Source: an uncultured Eubacteriales bacterium (GTDB taxonomy: Bacteria; Bacillota; Clostridia; Lachnospirales; Lachnospiraceae). Taken from it: a stretch of DNA of 64,000 nucleotides. The notes beneath the pieces were generated by a model. That model saw only the letters and a list, made by a program, of their open reading frames with translations. It was not told the origin of the DNA and ran no database searches. Shown in pieces: positions 33,581-42,742 of this stretch (position 1 is its first letter; each line of letters starts with the position of its first letter). The translations under genes and the position numbers were made by a program. The stretch is from positions 1-64,000 of the forward strand of contig OMXJ01000002.1 in NCBI GenBank assembly GCA_900315015.1. The letters run 5' to 3'.

Positions 33581-34666
33581 CTATTTTGAATTACTAGTAA
33601 GTTCCATGAACATAGTTTCAAGATCGACCTTTTGTCTCTCAAAGCCATATAATATACAGCCTCTCCTCATTACTTCCATAATAAATCTATTTATATATTC
33701 ATCATCTTCCTTACAGGTAACTGAAAGCTCCTGCGCTCTTACTGAAACCACCTTGATGCCATCAAACTCCTTAGCTACAGTAACTGCTTCTTCTATATTG
33801 CTCTTTATATGAATATTAATTCTTATATCCTGATTTATAGCGCCACTTGTAATACTAGGATTTCCTATTGAATTCTCAGCTATTCCTTCTTTAATTGCAG
33901 CTGCTTCATCCGGTGATACCAGATTATCTGTTGATTCATTGCCATCTGTGCCTGAAAATCCCTCCATTACACTCGTACCAGCTACTGCTCCATGGCTTAA
34001 AAGATTCTGTATGGTATCAACAGCAACAAGCTTTCCCTGGCTCATTATTCCTACACTGTCACACATTTCTGCTATGTCTGCAAGGATATGAGAGCTTATG
34101 ATTATTGTCTTTCCAAGACTTTGAAGATTCATAAGAATCTCCTTCATTTCTACTCTAGCTCTTGGATCAAGACCTGAGCTTGGTTCATCCATTACTAAAA
34201 GAGCTGGATTATGTATAAGAGCTCTAGCAACACAAAGCCTCTGCTTCATACCTCTTGATAAAGTATCTACATATTCATTTTCTTTTCCTGTCAGATTAAC
34301 AAGTGCTAAAAGGTCCTCGGTAAGCTTTTTCATGTCCGCGGATGATATTCCATATATTGAACCATAGAACTCCATATACTCGCTTACCTTAAAATTTTCA
34401 TATACTCCAAAAAAGTCTGGAACATAACCTATACATCTCTTTATCGCTGCACCTTCCTTAGCGCTTCCACCAGATTGAATTCCATTGATAGTAATTGTTC
34501 CCGAATCCTGCTTTAACAGACCGCATATCATTTTTATTGTAGTTGTCTTTCCAGCACCATTAGGACCAACAAAGCCGAACAATGATCCATCCTTTACCTC
34601 AAAGGAAATATCATCTACAGCCCTTTTAGCTCCAAAGCTTTTAACAAGATGCTCTATTTTTAGCAT
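33581..34666 (-). CDS. ABC transporter ATP-binding protein
   Basis: 361 residues from ATG 34666 (GGGAGG 5 nt upstream); a start six codons further up lies on the ribosome site itself and is rejected. Walker A is GPNGAGKTT, the signature is LSRGMKQRL and Walker B is LLVMDEPSSGLDP. The domain ends near 230 with IMSQGKLVAV. A Ser/Asn/Glu-rich stretch follows (about 235-285). The DUF4162-like C-terminal domain is extended. The insert is longer than usual for ABC-2 ATPases. It pairs with the permease just downstream. Confidence 0.92.
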   Translation of the reverse strand: MLKIEHLVKSFGAKRAVDDISFEVKDGSLFGFVGPNGAGKTTTIKMICGLLKQDSGTITINGIQSGGSAKEGAAIKRCIGYVPDFFGVYENFKVSEYMEFYGSIYGISSADMKKLTEDLLALVNLTGKENEYVDTLSRGMKQRLCVARALIHNPALLVMDEPSSGLDPRARVEMKEILMNLQSLGKTIIISSHILADIAEMCDSVGIMSQGKLVAVDTIQNLLSHGAVAGTSVMEGFSGTDGNESTDNLVSPDEAAAIKEGIAENSIGNPSITSGAINQDIRINIHIKSNIEEAVTVAKEFDGIKVVSVRAQELSVTCKEDDEYINRFIMEVMRRGCILYGFERQKVDLETMFMELTSNSK

Positions 34667-34722
34667 ATAGCCTCCCTTAACCATCTTTTCTTTTATAATA
34701 ACACTAAAAATTCAAGAAATAA

Positions 34723-36234
34723 TTACCAGCCATAGTTATAGTCATAATAGTCATAATAGTCATAATCGACACCACTATTATTACTATCTACACCTACAAC
34801 TGTATATACAAGTTCTACTGACTTTTCATCACATTTGCCGCTTAACATCCCATCCGAATAATTGCAGCCTATTACAAAGCATGTCAAATCTCCTGAACCA
34901 TAATTACTACTAAGAACTTCTATAGCATCTCTTAAACAATTAATCTGTGCAGATTTCCTAAAATCATCAACTGAAACTGCCTCTTGTATCATATTTTCAA
35001 ATTGCACGTAATAGCCATTGCTATAACCATAACTGCTTCCCGGATAGTAACCTATCCTATCATTAGAGTTTGAAGAAAGCGTAATTTCTTCACTTTGCTT
35101 CACATCTTCGATAAGCCATACATCATCCCCTGAAACACAAACAAGATATTCGTAATCTTTATCTGTACCATTTATTACAGTTACATTTCCATTGTTAAAC
35201 TTTGAACTAAAAGCACCTGAAACATTTTTATTTGAATAAGCTGAAAAAAATTCCATTTCAAAGCTTTCAGATGCTTTTGATATAAGTTTGATCGGACCTG
35301 TAGAATATTGAACTATATTATCTCCATCATCATAAAGACGGTTTTCATCATAACTAGAAGGAGATGCCGAAAAATGATCTTCACTTAATTCAAAAATATT
35401 AGCCTTTGTATTTGGAGAATACATACCAATAAATGAACAAGAAGTATCTACATCTGTATCTGTAATCTTAACACTGCTAACTACCGTATTTTTAACCGCT
35501 GTAAGCCTTGAATATCCTCCTACGCCCAAAACAGCCAACACTGAAATCACAGGAATTATTACCCAGCACTTTTCTCTTTTATCAATACTCTTAAGCACCA
35601 ATAATAGAACCGGCCCTATTATTATAAGGTAAACTACTATCATTCCGATAATCAGTCCAACACTAATAGCAGGTCCTTTTTCAAATGCATATTGAGAATA
35701 TCTGAAATTTGAAGAATAACTTTCTAACATTGATGAGAACGAATTTTGATTATTTGAATAATTATAGTAAGAATAACTATCCGAATTAAAATATGAACCT
35801 TTGATTGATAATACGCCAAGATTCTCTATATATTCGATTTTGTTATTATCATCGCATATTACAAGTTTTCCATAAGTCAAAAGATCTGGAGCGCAACTAG
35901 GCAAGGAAATTTCAATTACATTCTCATTTCCAGCAGTTAAAGTCACCTTTTTTTCTATTCTGCTTCCCGATAATTTATCTCCGACCTTTAAACCTGAGTT
36001 CGCATTATTATAATAATAACTAATATCATCTAGTTTCAATGCAACCGTTCCATTCAAATCTACCTTGCTTTTGATTGTGATTTTAAACTTATAGCCATCC
36101 AAACCGTCAATGTCTTGTCTATCCACATTCACATCAAAATCTGAATTCAATGCATAAAGTGCCCTAGGCTTACTAGCAAACACAGAAAGTACCAGCACAG
36201 TAAGTAGCACAAAAGCAAATAATCTTTTTTTCAT
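34723..36234 (-). CDS. Secreted/membrane protein of the ABC-2 operon, Tyr/Asp-rich tail
   Basis: 503 residues, not recognised. A signal peptide (1-29, ending ASKPRALYAL) is followed by a beta-rich ectodomain (30-185) with a Ser/Tyr/Asn-rich stretch. Two membrane helices follow at about 190-215 and 223-243. A second soluble region (245-485) comes next. The C terminus is a DYDYYDYYDYNYGW tail coded by 9-bp repeats at 34735-34765. As the first gene of the operon it probably works with the ABC-2 transporter as an accessory or substrate-binding membrane partner; this is inference from position only. Confidence 0.75.
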   Translation of the reverse strand: MKKRLFAFVLLTVLVLSVFASKPRALYALNSDFDVNVDRQDIDGLDGYKFKITIKSKVDLNGTVALKLDDISYYYNNANSGLKVGDKLSGSRIEKKVTLTAGNENVIEISLPSCAPDLLTYGKLVICDDNNKIEYIENLGVLSIKGSYFNSDSYSYYNYSNNQNSFSSMLESYSSNFRYSQYAFEKGPAISVGLIIGMIVVYLIIIGPVLLLVLKSIDKREKCWVIIPVISVLAVLGVGGYSRLTAVKNTVVSSVKITDTDVDTSCSFIGMYSPNTKANIFELSEDHFSASPSSYDENRLYDDGDNIVQYSTGPIKLISKASESFEMEFFSAYSNKNVSGAFSSKFNNGNVTVINGTDKDYEYLVCVSGDDVWLIEDVKQSEEITLSSNSNDRIGYYPGSSYGYSNGYYVQFENMIQEAVSVDDFRKSAQINCLRDAIEVLSSNYGSGDLTCFVIGCNYSDGMLSGKCDEKSVELVYTVVGVDSNNSGVDYDYYDYYDYNYGW

Positions 36235-36299
36235 ATAAATTCCCCTTACACATATTATTAATTGTAAATATTTTTTTATTTAGCTCAAAAACTTTTTAT

Positions 36300-36328
36300 A
36301 TTTTATCACGTGAATAATAATAAGTCAA
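36300..36328 (-). promoter_or_regulatory. Promoter of the ABC-2 operon
   Basis: TTGACT (36323-36328), 17-bp spacer, TAAAAT (36300-36305), about 65 nt upstream of the ATG at 36234. Confidence 0.75.
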
Positions 36329-36345
36329 TCAAATCATTTTTTCAC

Positions 36346-36383
36346 CAAAAATACCCTCCTTACAGTTTTCCGTAAAGAGGGTA
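36346..36383 (-). terminator. Terminator after mgtE
   Basis: TACCCTC (36352-36358) and GAGGGTA (36377-36383) with an inner TTAC/GTAA pair form a stem; TATTTTT follows on the minus strand. Confidence 0.75.
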
Positions 36384-36456
36384 ATTAATAATTGTAACTA
36401 TTAAATTATAAATAGACTTATAAATTTTAGTATTTAAAGTGAAAAGCCACCATTCT

Positions 36457-37809
36457 TTAAAGCATGTGACTAGCTATTGCAAAGAACACAATTAATCCAG
36501 CCGCATCGATTATTGTTGATAGAAGCGGAGCTGCTGTATTAGCCGGATCCCATTTCATTACCTTGGCTAGTATAGGCATTGTGCAACCTATAAGCTTTGA
36601 CATAAGCACTATCACAATTATGCTTGCTGCAACCACACCAGTCAATACAAGCTTTCCTGGATAAATAAGCTGCATAATTGCAAAATCAATTACTGCAAGA
36701 ATAATTCCGCAGATAAGACCAACTCTTATCTCCTTCCAAATGATCTTACCTATATCCTTTGGCTGTATTTCATCAAGAGTAAGTCCTCTAATTACCATTG
36801 TTGCTGCCTGCGTACCTGAATTTCCGCCTGTATCCGTAAGCATAGGAATAAAGGTCACAAGTATCGGGAACAGCTTAATTGTATCCTCGTAAATATTAAG
36901 TAACAGACCGATAAAAATACCGATTATCATAAAAACAATTAGCCATACTATTCTATTTCTTACAATTGTCAGAACATCTGTCTTAAGATAAGGTTTTTCA
37001 CTTGGACGTATGGCGGCCATCTTTTCGATATCCTCAGTGGCCTCTTCTTCCATTACATCTACCGCATCATCTACAGTAACAATTCCAACAATTCTATTTT
37101 CCTTATCAACAACCGGAAGTGCTAATAAGTCGTATTTGTTGAACATATCGGATACTTCTTCCTTATCATCTAAGGTATGAGCCTTGATGACATTTTCATC
37201 CATGATATCCTCTATTAATTCATCATCGTGGCTTAGCAAAAGATCCTTTAGTGTCACTACACCGATCAATATTCTTGACTTTTCAACAACGTAACAGGTA
37301 TAGATGGTTTCTTTATCTACGCCTTGCTTTCTGATTACATCAAGTGCTTCCTTTACCGTATATTCCTTGCTGAGTTTTACATACTCAGAAGTCATTACGC
37401 TTCCCGCACTAGAATCAGGATATTTCAAGAACTGATTTATTTCCTTTCTTGTCTGAGGCGTTGCTGCATTAAGGATCTTAGATACAATATTTGATGGCAG
37501 TTCTTCTAAGATATCAACTGCATCATCAACTGCAAGATCCTCAATGATAGCCACTAATTCCTTATCTGTTACACTATCTATTATACTCTTTTGAAACTCG
37601 ATAGACATACATGCAAATACATCCGTTGCAAGATCCTTAGGCAGAAGTCTAAATACAACCGTCGCCTTTTCTGTATCGAGTTCTTCAAGAAAAGCTGCTA
37701 TATCATTTTCATTTAATTCGCTTATTTTTATTTTTATTTCGCGAAGCTGCTTCTTTTCAAGCAGATCTTTAAGTTCATCACTATTTAGCGGTTTCGCTCC
37801 ATCGTCCAT
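36457..37809 (-). CDS. mgtE: Magnesium transporter MgtE
   Basis: 450 residues, the standard MgtE layout. The N-terminal helical domain (about 1-130) is followed by a CBS pair (about 135-255), then five membrane helices (about 275-450). The pore motif region reads TDTGGNSGTQAATMVIRGL. MgtE is a Mg2+-gated Mg2+ channel in the cytoplasmic membrane. It is the last gene of a pyrF-esterase-mgtE unit, 34 nt after the esterase gene. No M-box Mg2+ riboswitch is seen before it, so control is probably protein gating plus operon-level transcription. Confidence 0.95.
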   Translation of the reverse strand: MDDGAKPLNSDELKDLLEKKQLREIKIKISELNENDIAAFLEELDTEKATVVFRLLPKDLATDVFACMSIEFQKSIIDSVTDKELVAIIEDLAVDDAVDILEELPSNIVSKILNAATPQTRKEINQFLKYPDSSAGSVMTSEYVKLSKEYTVKEALDVIRKQGVDKETIYTCYVVEKSRILIGVVTLKDLLLSHDDELIEDIMDENVIKAHTLDDKEEVSDMFNKYDLLALPVVDKENRIVGIVTVDDAVDVMEEEATEDIEKMAAIRPSEKPYLKTDVLTIVRNRIVWLIVFMIIGIFIGLLLNIYEDTIKLFPILVTFIPMLTDTGGNSGTQAATMVIRGLTLDEIQPKDIGKIIWKEIRVGLICGIILAVIDFAIMQLIYPGKLVLTGVVAASIIVIVLMSKLIGCTMPILAKVMKWDPANTAAPLLSTIIDAAGLIVFFAIASHML

Positions 37810-37843
37810 TTCTAATTATTCTCCATAATTGTATTGTTATTTT

Positions 37844-39496
37844 TTATATTTTTGCAAAAGGTGCAAGAGGCAGTCCAGTTCTTGAAAAAATCATTACCGG
37901 TGCATAGTTATAATAGAGATATCTGGCATTTCTTATGCTGTTTACATAACTTGATGAGAGTTCTATTATATTTCCTCTTATTCTTGCCTCTGCTGGATAA
38001 AAGGCTCCGTCACTTCCTGCCACCTCAAAGGTCGTATAGCCCTGAGGAATGGTTACTTCAACACCTCTTATTCCATTTTCAAATCTGGTAATTCTTCTTT
38101 CCAGCTTTTTTTCAACCTCTTCGGCTGTATAAGTAAGGTACTCAAAGCCCTTATTCTCAACATTTACCTTAAGTCCATCCTCTGCATTCTTGATAATTAT
38201 CTTAAGACTATCTGTTCCAAGTCCGCTGCAGACTCCGTCTATCATAGGGCTTACTGCATTTTTCTCTGCAATTATGCCATATACTCCATATTCAGCTAGA
38301 AGAGCCATTCTTCTTGCAGCCTCTTTCTTTTCCTTTGGATGGATTTCATTATACTGTCCTCTATCATAAAGTACAGCCATATAGGTATTTCTTACCGAAT
38401 CATAAACATCCTGCTGAGCCTGTCTTATAATAGCCCAGTTTCTCTTGTCTGGATCAGCCTTATATCTATGTGCCGGGAGCTGCATGAAGATGAATGGAAG
38501 CTTATTATCTCCCCATTCCTCTCTCCAGTTCTTTATCATTCTTGAGAAAAGCTTTTCATAGGCCTCTGGTCTATGATCGTCGCTCTCTCCCTGATAATAG
38601 ATAAAGCCTTTTAATGAATAAGGTACTATTCTCTGAAGCATTGTCTTATATAAGCCGGCTGGTCTGAACTCACTTGCACAGCTCTTTGGACCCGGGTATT
38701 GGCAAGGACCTAATATGTTCTGGACTTCATCCCAGGTAATATCAGGATTTTTCTGATAAAGCTCCCCGCTCTTTTTATCCCATTCAGCATGATATCTTTG
38801 ATATTCTCTATATTCCTTTACCTGCAAAGCCTCGCTCTTTCCTACGATTCCTTCATCATATTCGTCAACGTAGATCTTAGTTTCAGGATTTTCAACCAAA
38901 GCTTCTCTGCTCATCCATGCTGAGGCTGAAGTTCCTCCCCAGTTACAGCCGATCAGTCCTACCGTAACTCCAAGGTCTTTCGCAAGCTTTTTTCCAAAGA
39001 AATAACCTATGGCCGACCAATGTTCAGATTTTCCTGGTCCGAACTCCTGCCAGCTTGATTTTCTCTCCGCTTTGTAGAAGTCCTCATCCATATATGCCAT
39101 TTTGTTGGTATAGTAAAAACGAACATTTGGAACATCATTATCTATGGCTTCCTGACCGCCAAGGCAGTTCATAAGCTCATATTCCATATTTGACTGTCCG
39201 CCGCATAGCCATACCTCTCCGACAGAAACATTCTTAAACTCTACTCTTGCATAAGGTGTGAGTAGTGCCTGCATATTCCCTTTAAAAGCTGAAACCTTCA
39301 TTGTAAGATTATCAGCTGCTTCTTTCGAAGGTATTACTACACAGAACTTACCATTTCGAGTCGAAGCTCTATTTTTTTCACCGTAAAAATCAACCTCGAT
39401 TATATCGCCGTCATCAGCTGTTCCGAATACCTTTATGTTCTTTCTTCTTTGAAGTACCATGTTTGAAGAAAAAACAGCTGCTACCTCGAATGCCAT
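37844..39496 (-). CDS. Sialate O-acetylesterase-like enzyme
   Basis: 550 residues. The GEVWLCGGQSNMEYEL motif (nucleophile Ser in GQSNM near residue 100) and the later NEIHPKEKKEAARR near 383, with the catalytic His, are typical of the sialate O-acetylesterase family. There is no signal peptide, so it is predicted cytoplasmic, unlike many secreted homologues. It probably removes acetyl groups from sialic acids or other sugars. It lies 17 nt after pyrF and 34 nt before mgtE, a grouping without an obvious metabolic link. Confidence 0.88.
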   Translation of the reverse strand: MAFEVAAVFSSNMVLQRRKNIKVFGTADDGDIIEVDFYGEKNRASTRNGKFCVVIPSKEAADNLTMKVSAFKGNMQALLTPYARVEFKNVSVGEVWLCGGQSNMEYELMNCLGGQEAIDNDVPNVRFYYTNKMAYMDEDFYKAERKSSWQEFGPGKSEHWSAIGYFFGKKLAKDLGVTVGLIGCNWGGTSASAWMSREALVENPETKIYVDEYDEGIVGKSEALQVKEYREYQRYHAEWDKKSGELYQKNPDITWDEVQNILGPCQYPGPKSCASEFRPAGLYKTMLQRIVPYSLKGFIYYQGESDDHRPEAYEKLFSRMIKNWREEWGDNKLPFIFMQLPAHRYKADPDKRNWAIIRQAQQDVYDSVRNTYMAVLYDRGQYNEIHPKEKKEAARRMALLAEYGVYGIIAEKNAVSPMIDGVCSGLGTDSLKIIIKNAEDGLKVNVENKGFEYLTYTAEEVEKKLERRITRFENGIRGVEVTIPQGYTTFEVAGSDGAFYPAEARIRGNIIELSSSYVNSIRNARYLYYNYAPVMIFSRTGLPLAPFAKI

Positions 39497-39513
39497 TTGC
39501 TCACCTCTTTAGT

Positions 39514-40449
39514 TTATTTTCCTATATGTGAAACAAGATCTTCCTTCATGTCTAGTACTGCCTGGCGGCTTGCATCAGCAAAATTCTCTGCGCCATACTT
39601 TGCGTAAGCTTCACTCTTATATGCACAGATTATTCCTCTTGAAGAATTTACGATTGCTCCTGCTCCGTCCTTATCAAAGAAACCTGCAAGATCTTCGCCC
39701 TTTCCGCCCTGAGCTCCATAGCCTGGAACTAAGAAGAAGGTATGAGGCATAAGAGCTCTGAGCTCTTCTCCTGCCTTTGGCCAGGTAGCACCTGTAACAG
39801 CTCCGACATCGCTATAATTACCATGTCTTACTTCAGCTCCCCATTCTTCTACTTTAAGGGCAACCTCTTCAAATAATCTTCTATTACCTTTCTCTGAAAC
39901 GATAACCTTATCCTGGAAATCTACGCTGCTTGGATTTGATGTCTTTACAAGGACAAAGATTCCTCTGTCATTAGCCTTACATACATCTACAAATGGCTTA
40001 ACACCATCTATTCCAAGGTATGGATTTACAGTTACTATATCTTCATCAAAAACTGGTGTCTCAACATCTTCTATCTTCATTTTTCCGATATGAGCTGTAG
40101 CATAAGCTGCAGATGTTGAACCAATATCGCCTCTCTTTATATCGCCGATTACAATGAGTCCCTTCTCATGAGCCATTTTTACGGTCTCAATATATGCCTT
40201 AAGTCCTGGAATTCCGAACTGCTCATACATTGCGATCTGTGGCTTTATTGCAGGGATAAGATCTGCTGTTGCATCAAGTATCTTTTTATTATACTCAAGT
40301 ACAGCCTCAGCTGCTCCCTCAAGAGTCTTTCCATGCTTTTCATATGCAGCATTTCTGATAAAATCAGGAATGTAGCTTAACATTGGATCTAGTCCTACAA
40401 CTACAGGGCAATTTTTTTCTGCGATTTTTTCGATCAGCTTTTCAATCAT
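39514..40449 (-). CDS. pyrF: Orotidine 5'-phosphate decarboxylase
   Basis: 311 residues, the longer subfamily. It decarboxylates OMP to UMP, the last step of de novo pyrimidine synthesis. The catalytic Lys-Asp array is GDIKRGDIGST (Lys105 and Asp108; Asp103 precedes). The N terminus VVVGLDPMLSYIP provides the phosphate/substrate loop. It is separate from other pyr genes and leads the unit with the esterase and mgtE. The 5' leader has a CAAGG/CCTTG stem near 40513-40555, but I do not see a PyrR-binding consensus. Confidence 0.95.
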   Translation of the reverse strand: MIEKLIEKIAEKNCPVVVGLDPMLSYIPDFIRNAAYEKHGKTLEGAAEAVLEYNKKILDATADLIPAIKPQIAMYEQFGIPGLKAYIETVKMAHEKGLIVIGDIKRGDIGSTSAAYATAHIGKMKIEDVETPVFDEDIVTVNPYLGIDGVKPFVDVCKANDRGIFVLVKTSNPSSVDFQDKVIVSEKGNRRLFEEVALKVEEWGAEVRHGNYSDVGAVTGATWPKAGEELRALMPHTFFLVPGYGAQGGKGEDLAGFFDKDGAGAIVNSSRGIICAYKSEAYAKYGAENFADASRQAVLDMKEDLVSHIGK

Positions 40450-40770
40450 TTTTAATTCTCTCCTAATCTTTTTAATGCTTTCCCACCTTATCTCCTTCCT
40501 TTTTTTAATAAGGGATCAAGGGGAGTGCTTTTTATTTAGGAAAAACTCTTTCCTTGGGGTTAAGTTCTAACTAGTATTATAAAAGCACAAAACTATCACT
40601 ATACAATCATTTATATCACATTTTCCTCAAAAAGTAAATAGCCACATTTACACAAATGTTTTCCCTAACAGTTATTGGCATAAAACGTCAAAAATGCTAA
40701 GCCGCAAATTTTAGTCACGGGCTTAGCATAATGATTTATGTGGTGTCTGCAATAACTATTAACTACGAAA
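40450..40770 (-). promoter_or_regulatory. pyrF upstream region
   Basis: The 321-nt gap contains TATAAT (40576-40581) with a weak TTGTAT at 40601-40606 (19-bp spacer) as a possible pyrF promoter. A leader stem CAAGG/CCTTG lies near 40513-40555. The suf terminator is at 40689-40729. No gene is seen. Confidence 0.45.
40689..40729 (-). terminator. suf operon terminator
   Basis: ATGCTAAGCC (40694-40703) and GGCTTAGCAT (40720-40729) are exact 10-bp arms; TTTTT follows on the minus strand. Confidence 0.85.
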
Positions 40771-41241
40771 TTACTTTATGTCACAATGTTTCGCACTGCC
40801 GCTTCCCTCATTTTTTCCTTCAATGAGTATTTCCTTAAGAGTTCTCCAGCCAAGGAGAGCACACTTAACTCTAGCCGGCATATGGGATACATCCTCCAGG
40901 GCTGCTGCCTCATCTAGCTCTTCTATTTCCTCTGGCTTTGCTGTGCCCTTTATCATTGCATCAAAAATATCTGCATATCTGATGGCTTCTTCTCTTGTTT
41001 TTCCTATAACAATGTCGAGCATCATATCACATGAGGCCTGAGAAACCGCACAGCCGCTTCCCATAAAGGAGCCATCTGTAATAATTCCATTTTCATCTAC
41101 CTTAAGCTGCAAATTAATATCATCTCCGCAAGAAGGATTAACTCCCTCATGAACCATTGTGGCGTCTACAATATTATATTTATGCGCAGGATGAAGATTG
41201 TGTTCATTTACAATCTCTCTATATAAACTCTTTAAATCCAT
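40771..41241 (-). CDS. sufU: Iron-sulfur cluster assembly / sulfur-acceptor protein SufU
   Basis: 156 residues starting MDLKSLYREI at 41241 (AGAGG 9 nt upstream), matching the family start; a longer frame to 41271 is unlikely. The conserved ligands are Cys38 and Asp40 in NPSCGDD, Cys64 in GSGCAVS and Cys127 in VKCALLGW. SufU accepts persulfide from SufS by zinc-ligand exchange. Its position directly after sufS agrees. A Ser/Gly-rich C-terminal tail of about 20 residues ends in KHCDIK. Confidence 0.93.
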   Translation of the reverse strand: MDLKSLYREIVNEHNLHPAHKYNIVDATMVHEGVNPSCGDDINLQLKVDENGIITDGSFMGSGCAVSQASCDMMLDIVIGKTREEAIRYADIFDAMIKGTAKPEEIEELDEAAALEDVSHMPARVKCALLGWRTLKEILIEGKNEGSGSAKHCDIK

Positions 41242-41297
41242 TCTCCATAGCCTCTTTTCTATTATTTGCATTACTTCTATTACTTACATAACTTTCA

Positions 41298-42512
41298 TCA
41301 GTCCTTATAGCCCATGAAGCCTCTGACCTTTGCTACTGCTGCTAAGAATCTGTCTGCTTCTTCTATGGTATTATAAAAATACACACTTGCCCTTGCTGTA
41401 TTTGAAACACCAAGGAATTCCATGAGCGGCTGAGCGCAGTGATGTCCTGCCCTGATATCAACATGCTCCTCATTCATGATATCAGCCACATCATGAGGAT
41501 GGCAGCCTTCGATATTAAAGGTAATTATTCCGGAATGCTTTTTATAATCGCTATTACCATATACCGTAACATATGGTATTTCCTTCATTCCTTCCATAAT
41601 TCTCTTAACTATGCTCTCTTCTCTTTCAGCTATAAAATCAAAGCCTACCTTTTTAACATACTCTATTGCGGCCTTTAATCCAACGGCTCCTGCTGCATTA
41701 ACTGTTCCTGCCTCGAACTTGTGAGGAACCTCTGCATATATTGCGTCAAATCTCGTAACCTTATCTATCATTTCACCGCCGTAAAGGAATGGCTGCATTT
41801 CTTCAAGAAGCTTCTTTTTTCCATAAAGAACACCTATTCCCATAGGTCCTAAAAGCTTATGACCGCTGAAAGCATAGAAATCAACGTCAAGATCCTTAAC
41901 GTCTACCTTTTGATGAGGAGTAGACTGTGCTCCATCAGCCACCATAACTGCGCCTACCTTATGAGCTGCTGCTGCAAGCTTCTTTACCTGATTAGTTATT
42001 CCAAGCACGTTTGAAGTATGTCCTACAGAAACTATCTTAGTTCTTGGACCTATCTTAGCTGCAATTTCCTCATCAGTAATTATACCTTCTGCATCAGGCT
42101 CAAGATAAACTAATTTAGCTCCGTTTTTCTCGCAAACCATCTGCCAAGGAAGCATGTTAGAATGATGTTCCATTATGGAAATTACTATTTCATCGCCTTC
42201 CTTTACATTAGAGAGGCCATAGGAATAAGCCACAAGATTGAGACTTTCTGTCGCATTACGTGTGAAAACAATTTCTGCACTTTCCTGCGCATTTATGAAC
42301 TCACACACCACTTCCCTTGCCTCTTCATAAGCCTCTGTTGCTTTTATGCTCCAGTCATACAGACCTCTCATTGGATTTGCATTAGACTTTTCATAAAAGT
42401 CAATAATCGCCTCTGTGACCTGCTTTGGGCGCTGCGTTGTTGCTGCATTATCAAAATATACTATATCGTTTCCCTGAAATATAGGGAAATCCTTGAGAAA
42501 TTTATTATCCAT
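41298..42512 (-). CDS. sufS: Cysteine desulfurase SufS
   Basis: 404 residues. The PLP enzyme takes sulfur from cysteine as a persulfide. The PLP lysine is Lys219 in AFSGHKLLGP, and the catalytic cysteine is Cys359 in RAGHHCAQPLM, both in SufS-type context. DGAQSTPHQ precedes the lysine. AAGGAAG lies 5 nt before the ATG. It is separated from sufD by an unusually large, structured gap of 230 nt. sufU follows 57 nt downstream. Confidence 0.96.
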   Translation of the reverse strand: MDNKFLKDFPIFQGNDIVYFDNAATTQRPKQVTEAIIDFYEKSNANPMRGLYDWSIKATEAYEEAREVVCEFINAQESAEIVFTRNATESLNLVAYSYGLSNVKEGDEIVISIMEHHSNMLPWQMVCEKNGAKLVYLEPDAEGIITDEEIAAKIGPRTKIVSVGHTSNVLGITNQVKKLAAAAHKVGAVMVADGAQSTPHQKVDVKDLDVDFYAFSGHKLLGPMGIGVLYGKKKLLEEMQPFLYGGEMIDKVTRFDAIYAEVPHKFEAGTVNAAGAVGLKAAIEYVKKVGFDFIAEREESIVKRIMEGMKEIPYVTVYGNSDYKKHSGIITFNIEGCHPHDVADIMNEEHVDIRAGHHCAQPLMEFLGVSNTARASVYFYNTIEEADRFLAAVAKVRGFMGYKD

Positions 42513-42742
42513 ATAATCTTCCTTTTCTTTTTTATAACCAAATCGCTATGCCTTAAATATATCCCTTTTGCCTTTTATTGCCAAAGCCCTATGCCTTAAA
42601 TATATCCGCTTTAGGCTTAAAGTATGTTCCTTTTGGCAAAGCATAATCGCGATTCATATATGCACATAGGTGCCAAAAGGAATCTCTTCTTTTTTTGGCA
42701 CCTACAATATTATCATTTTTTTATTTAACTGTAAAGCAAGGA
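42513..42742 (-). ncRNA. Structured intercistronic region between sufD and sufS
   Basis: No gene. Arm C, TTTTGGCACCTA (42693-42704), pairs perfectly with TAGGTGCCAAAA (42667-42678). The overlapping TGCCAAAAGGAA (42671-42682) pairs perfectly with TTCCTTTTGGCA (42627-42638). Both stems are 12 bp and share the middle arm, so they exclude each other. Between the arms lies the palindrome ATCGCGAT. CTATGCCTTAAATATATCC occurs twice (42546 and 42589). Other gaps in the operon are 4-57 nt. It could be a regulatory or processing element, or a small inserted repeat. Confidence 0.55.

Noticed and set aside
36457-37843. M-box Mg2+ riboswitch before mgtE
   Set aside because: mgtE starts only 34 nt after the upstream gene, leaving no room.
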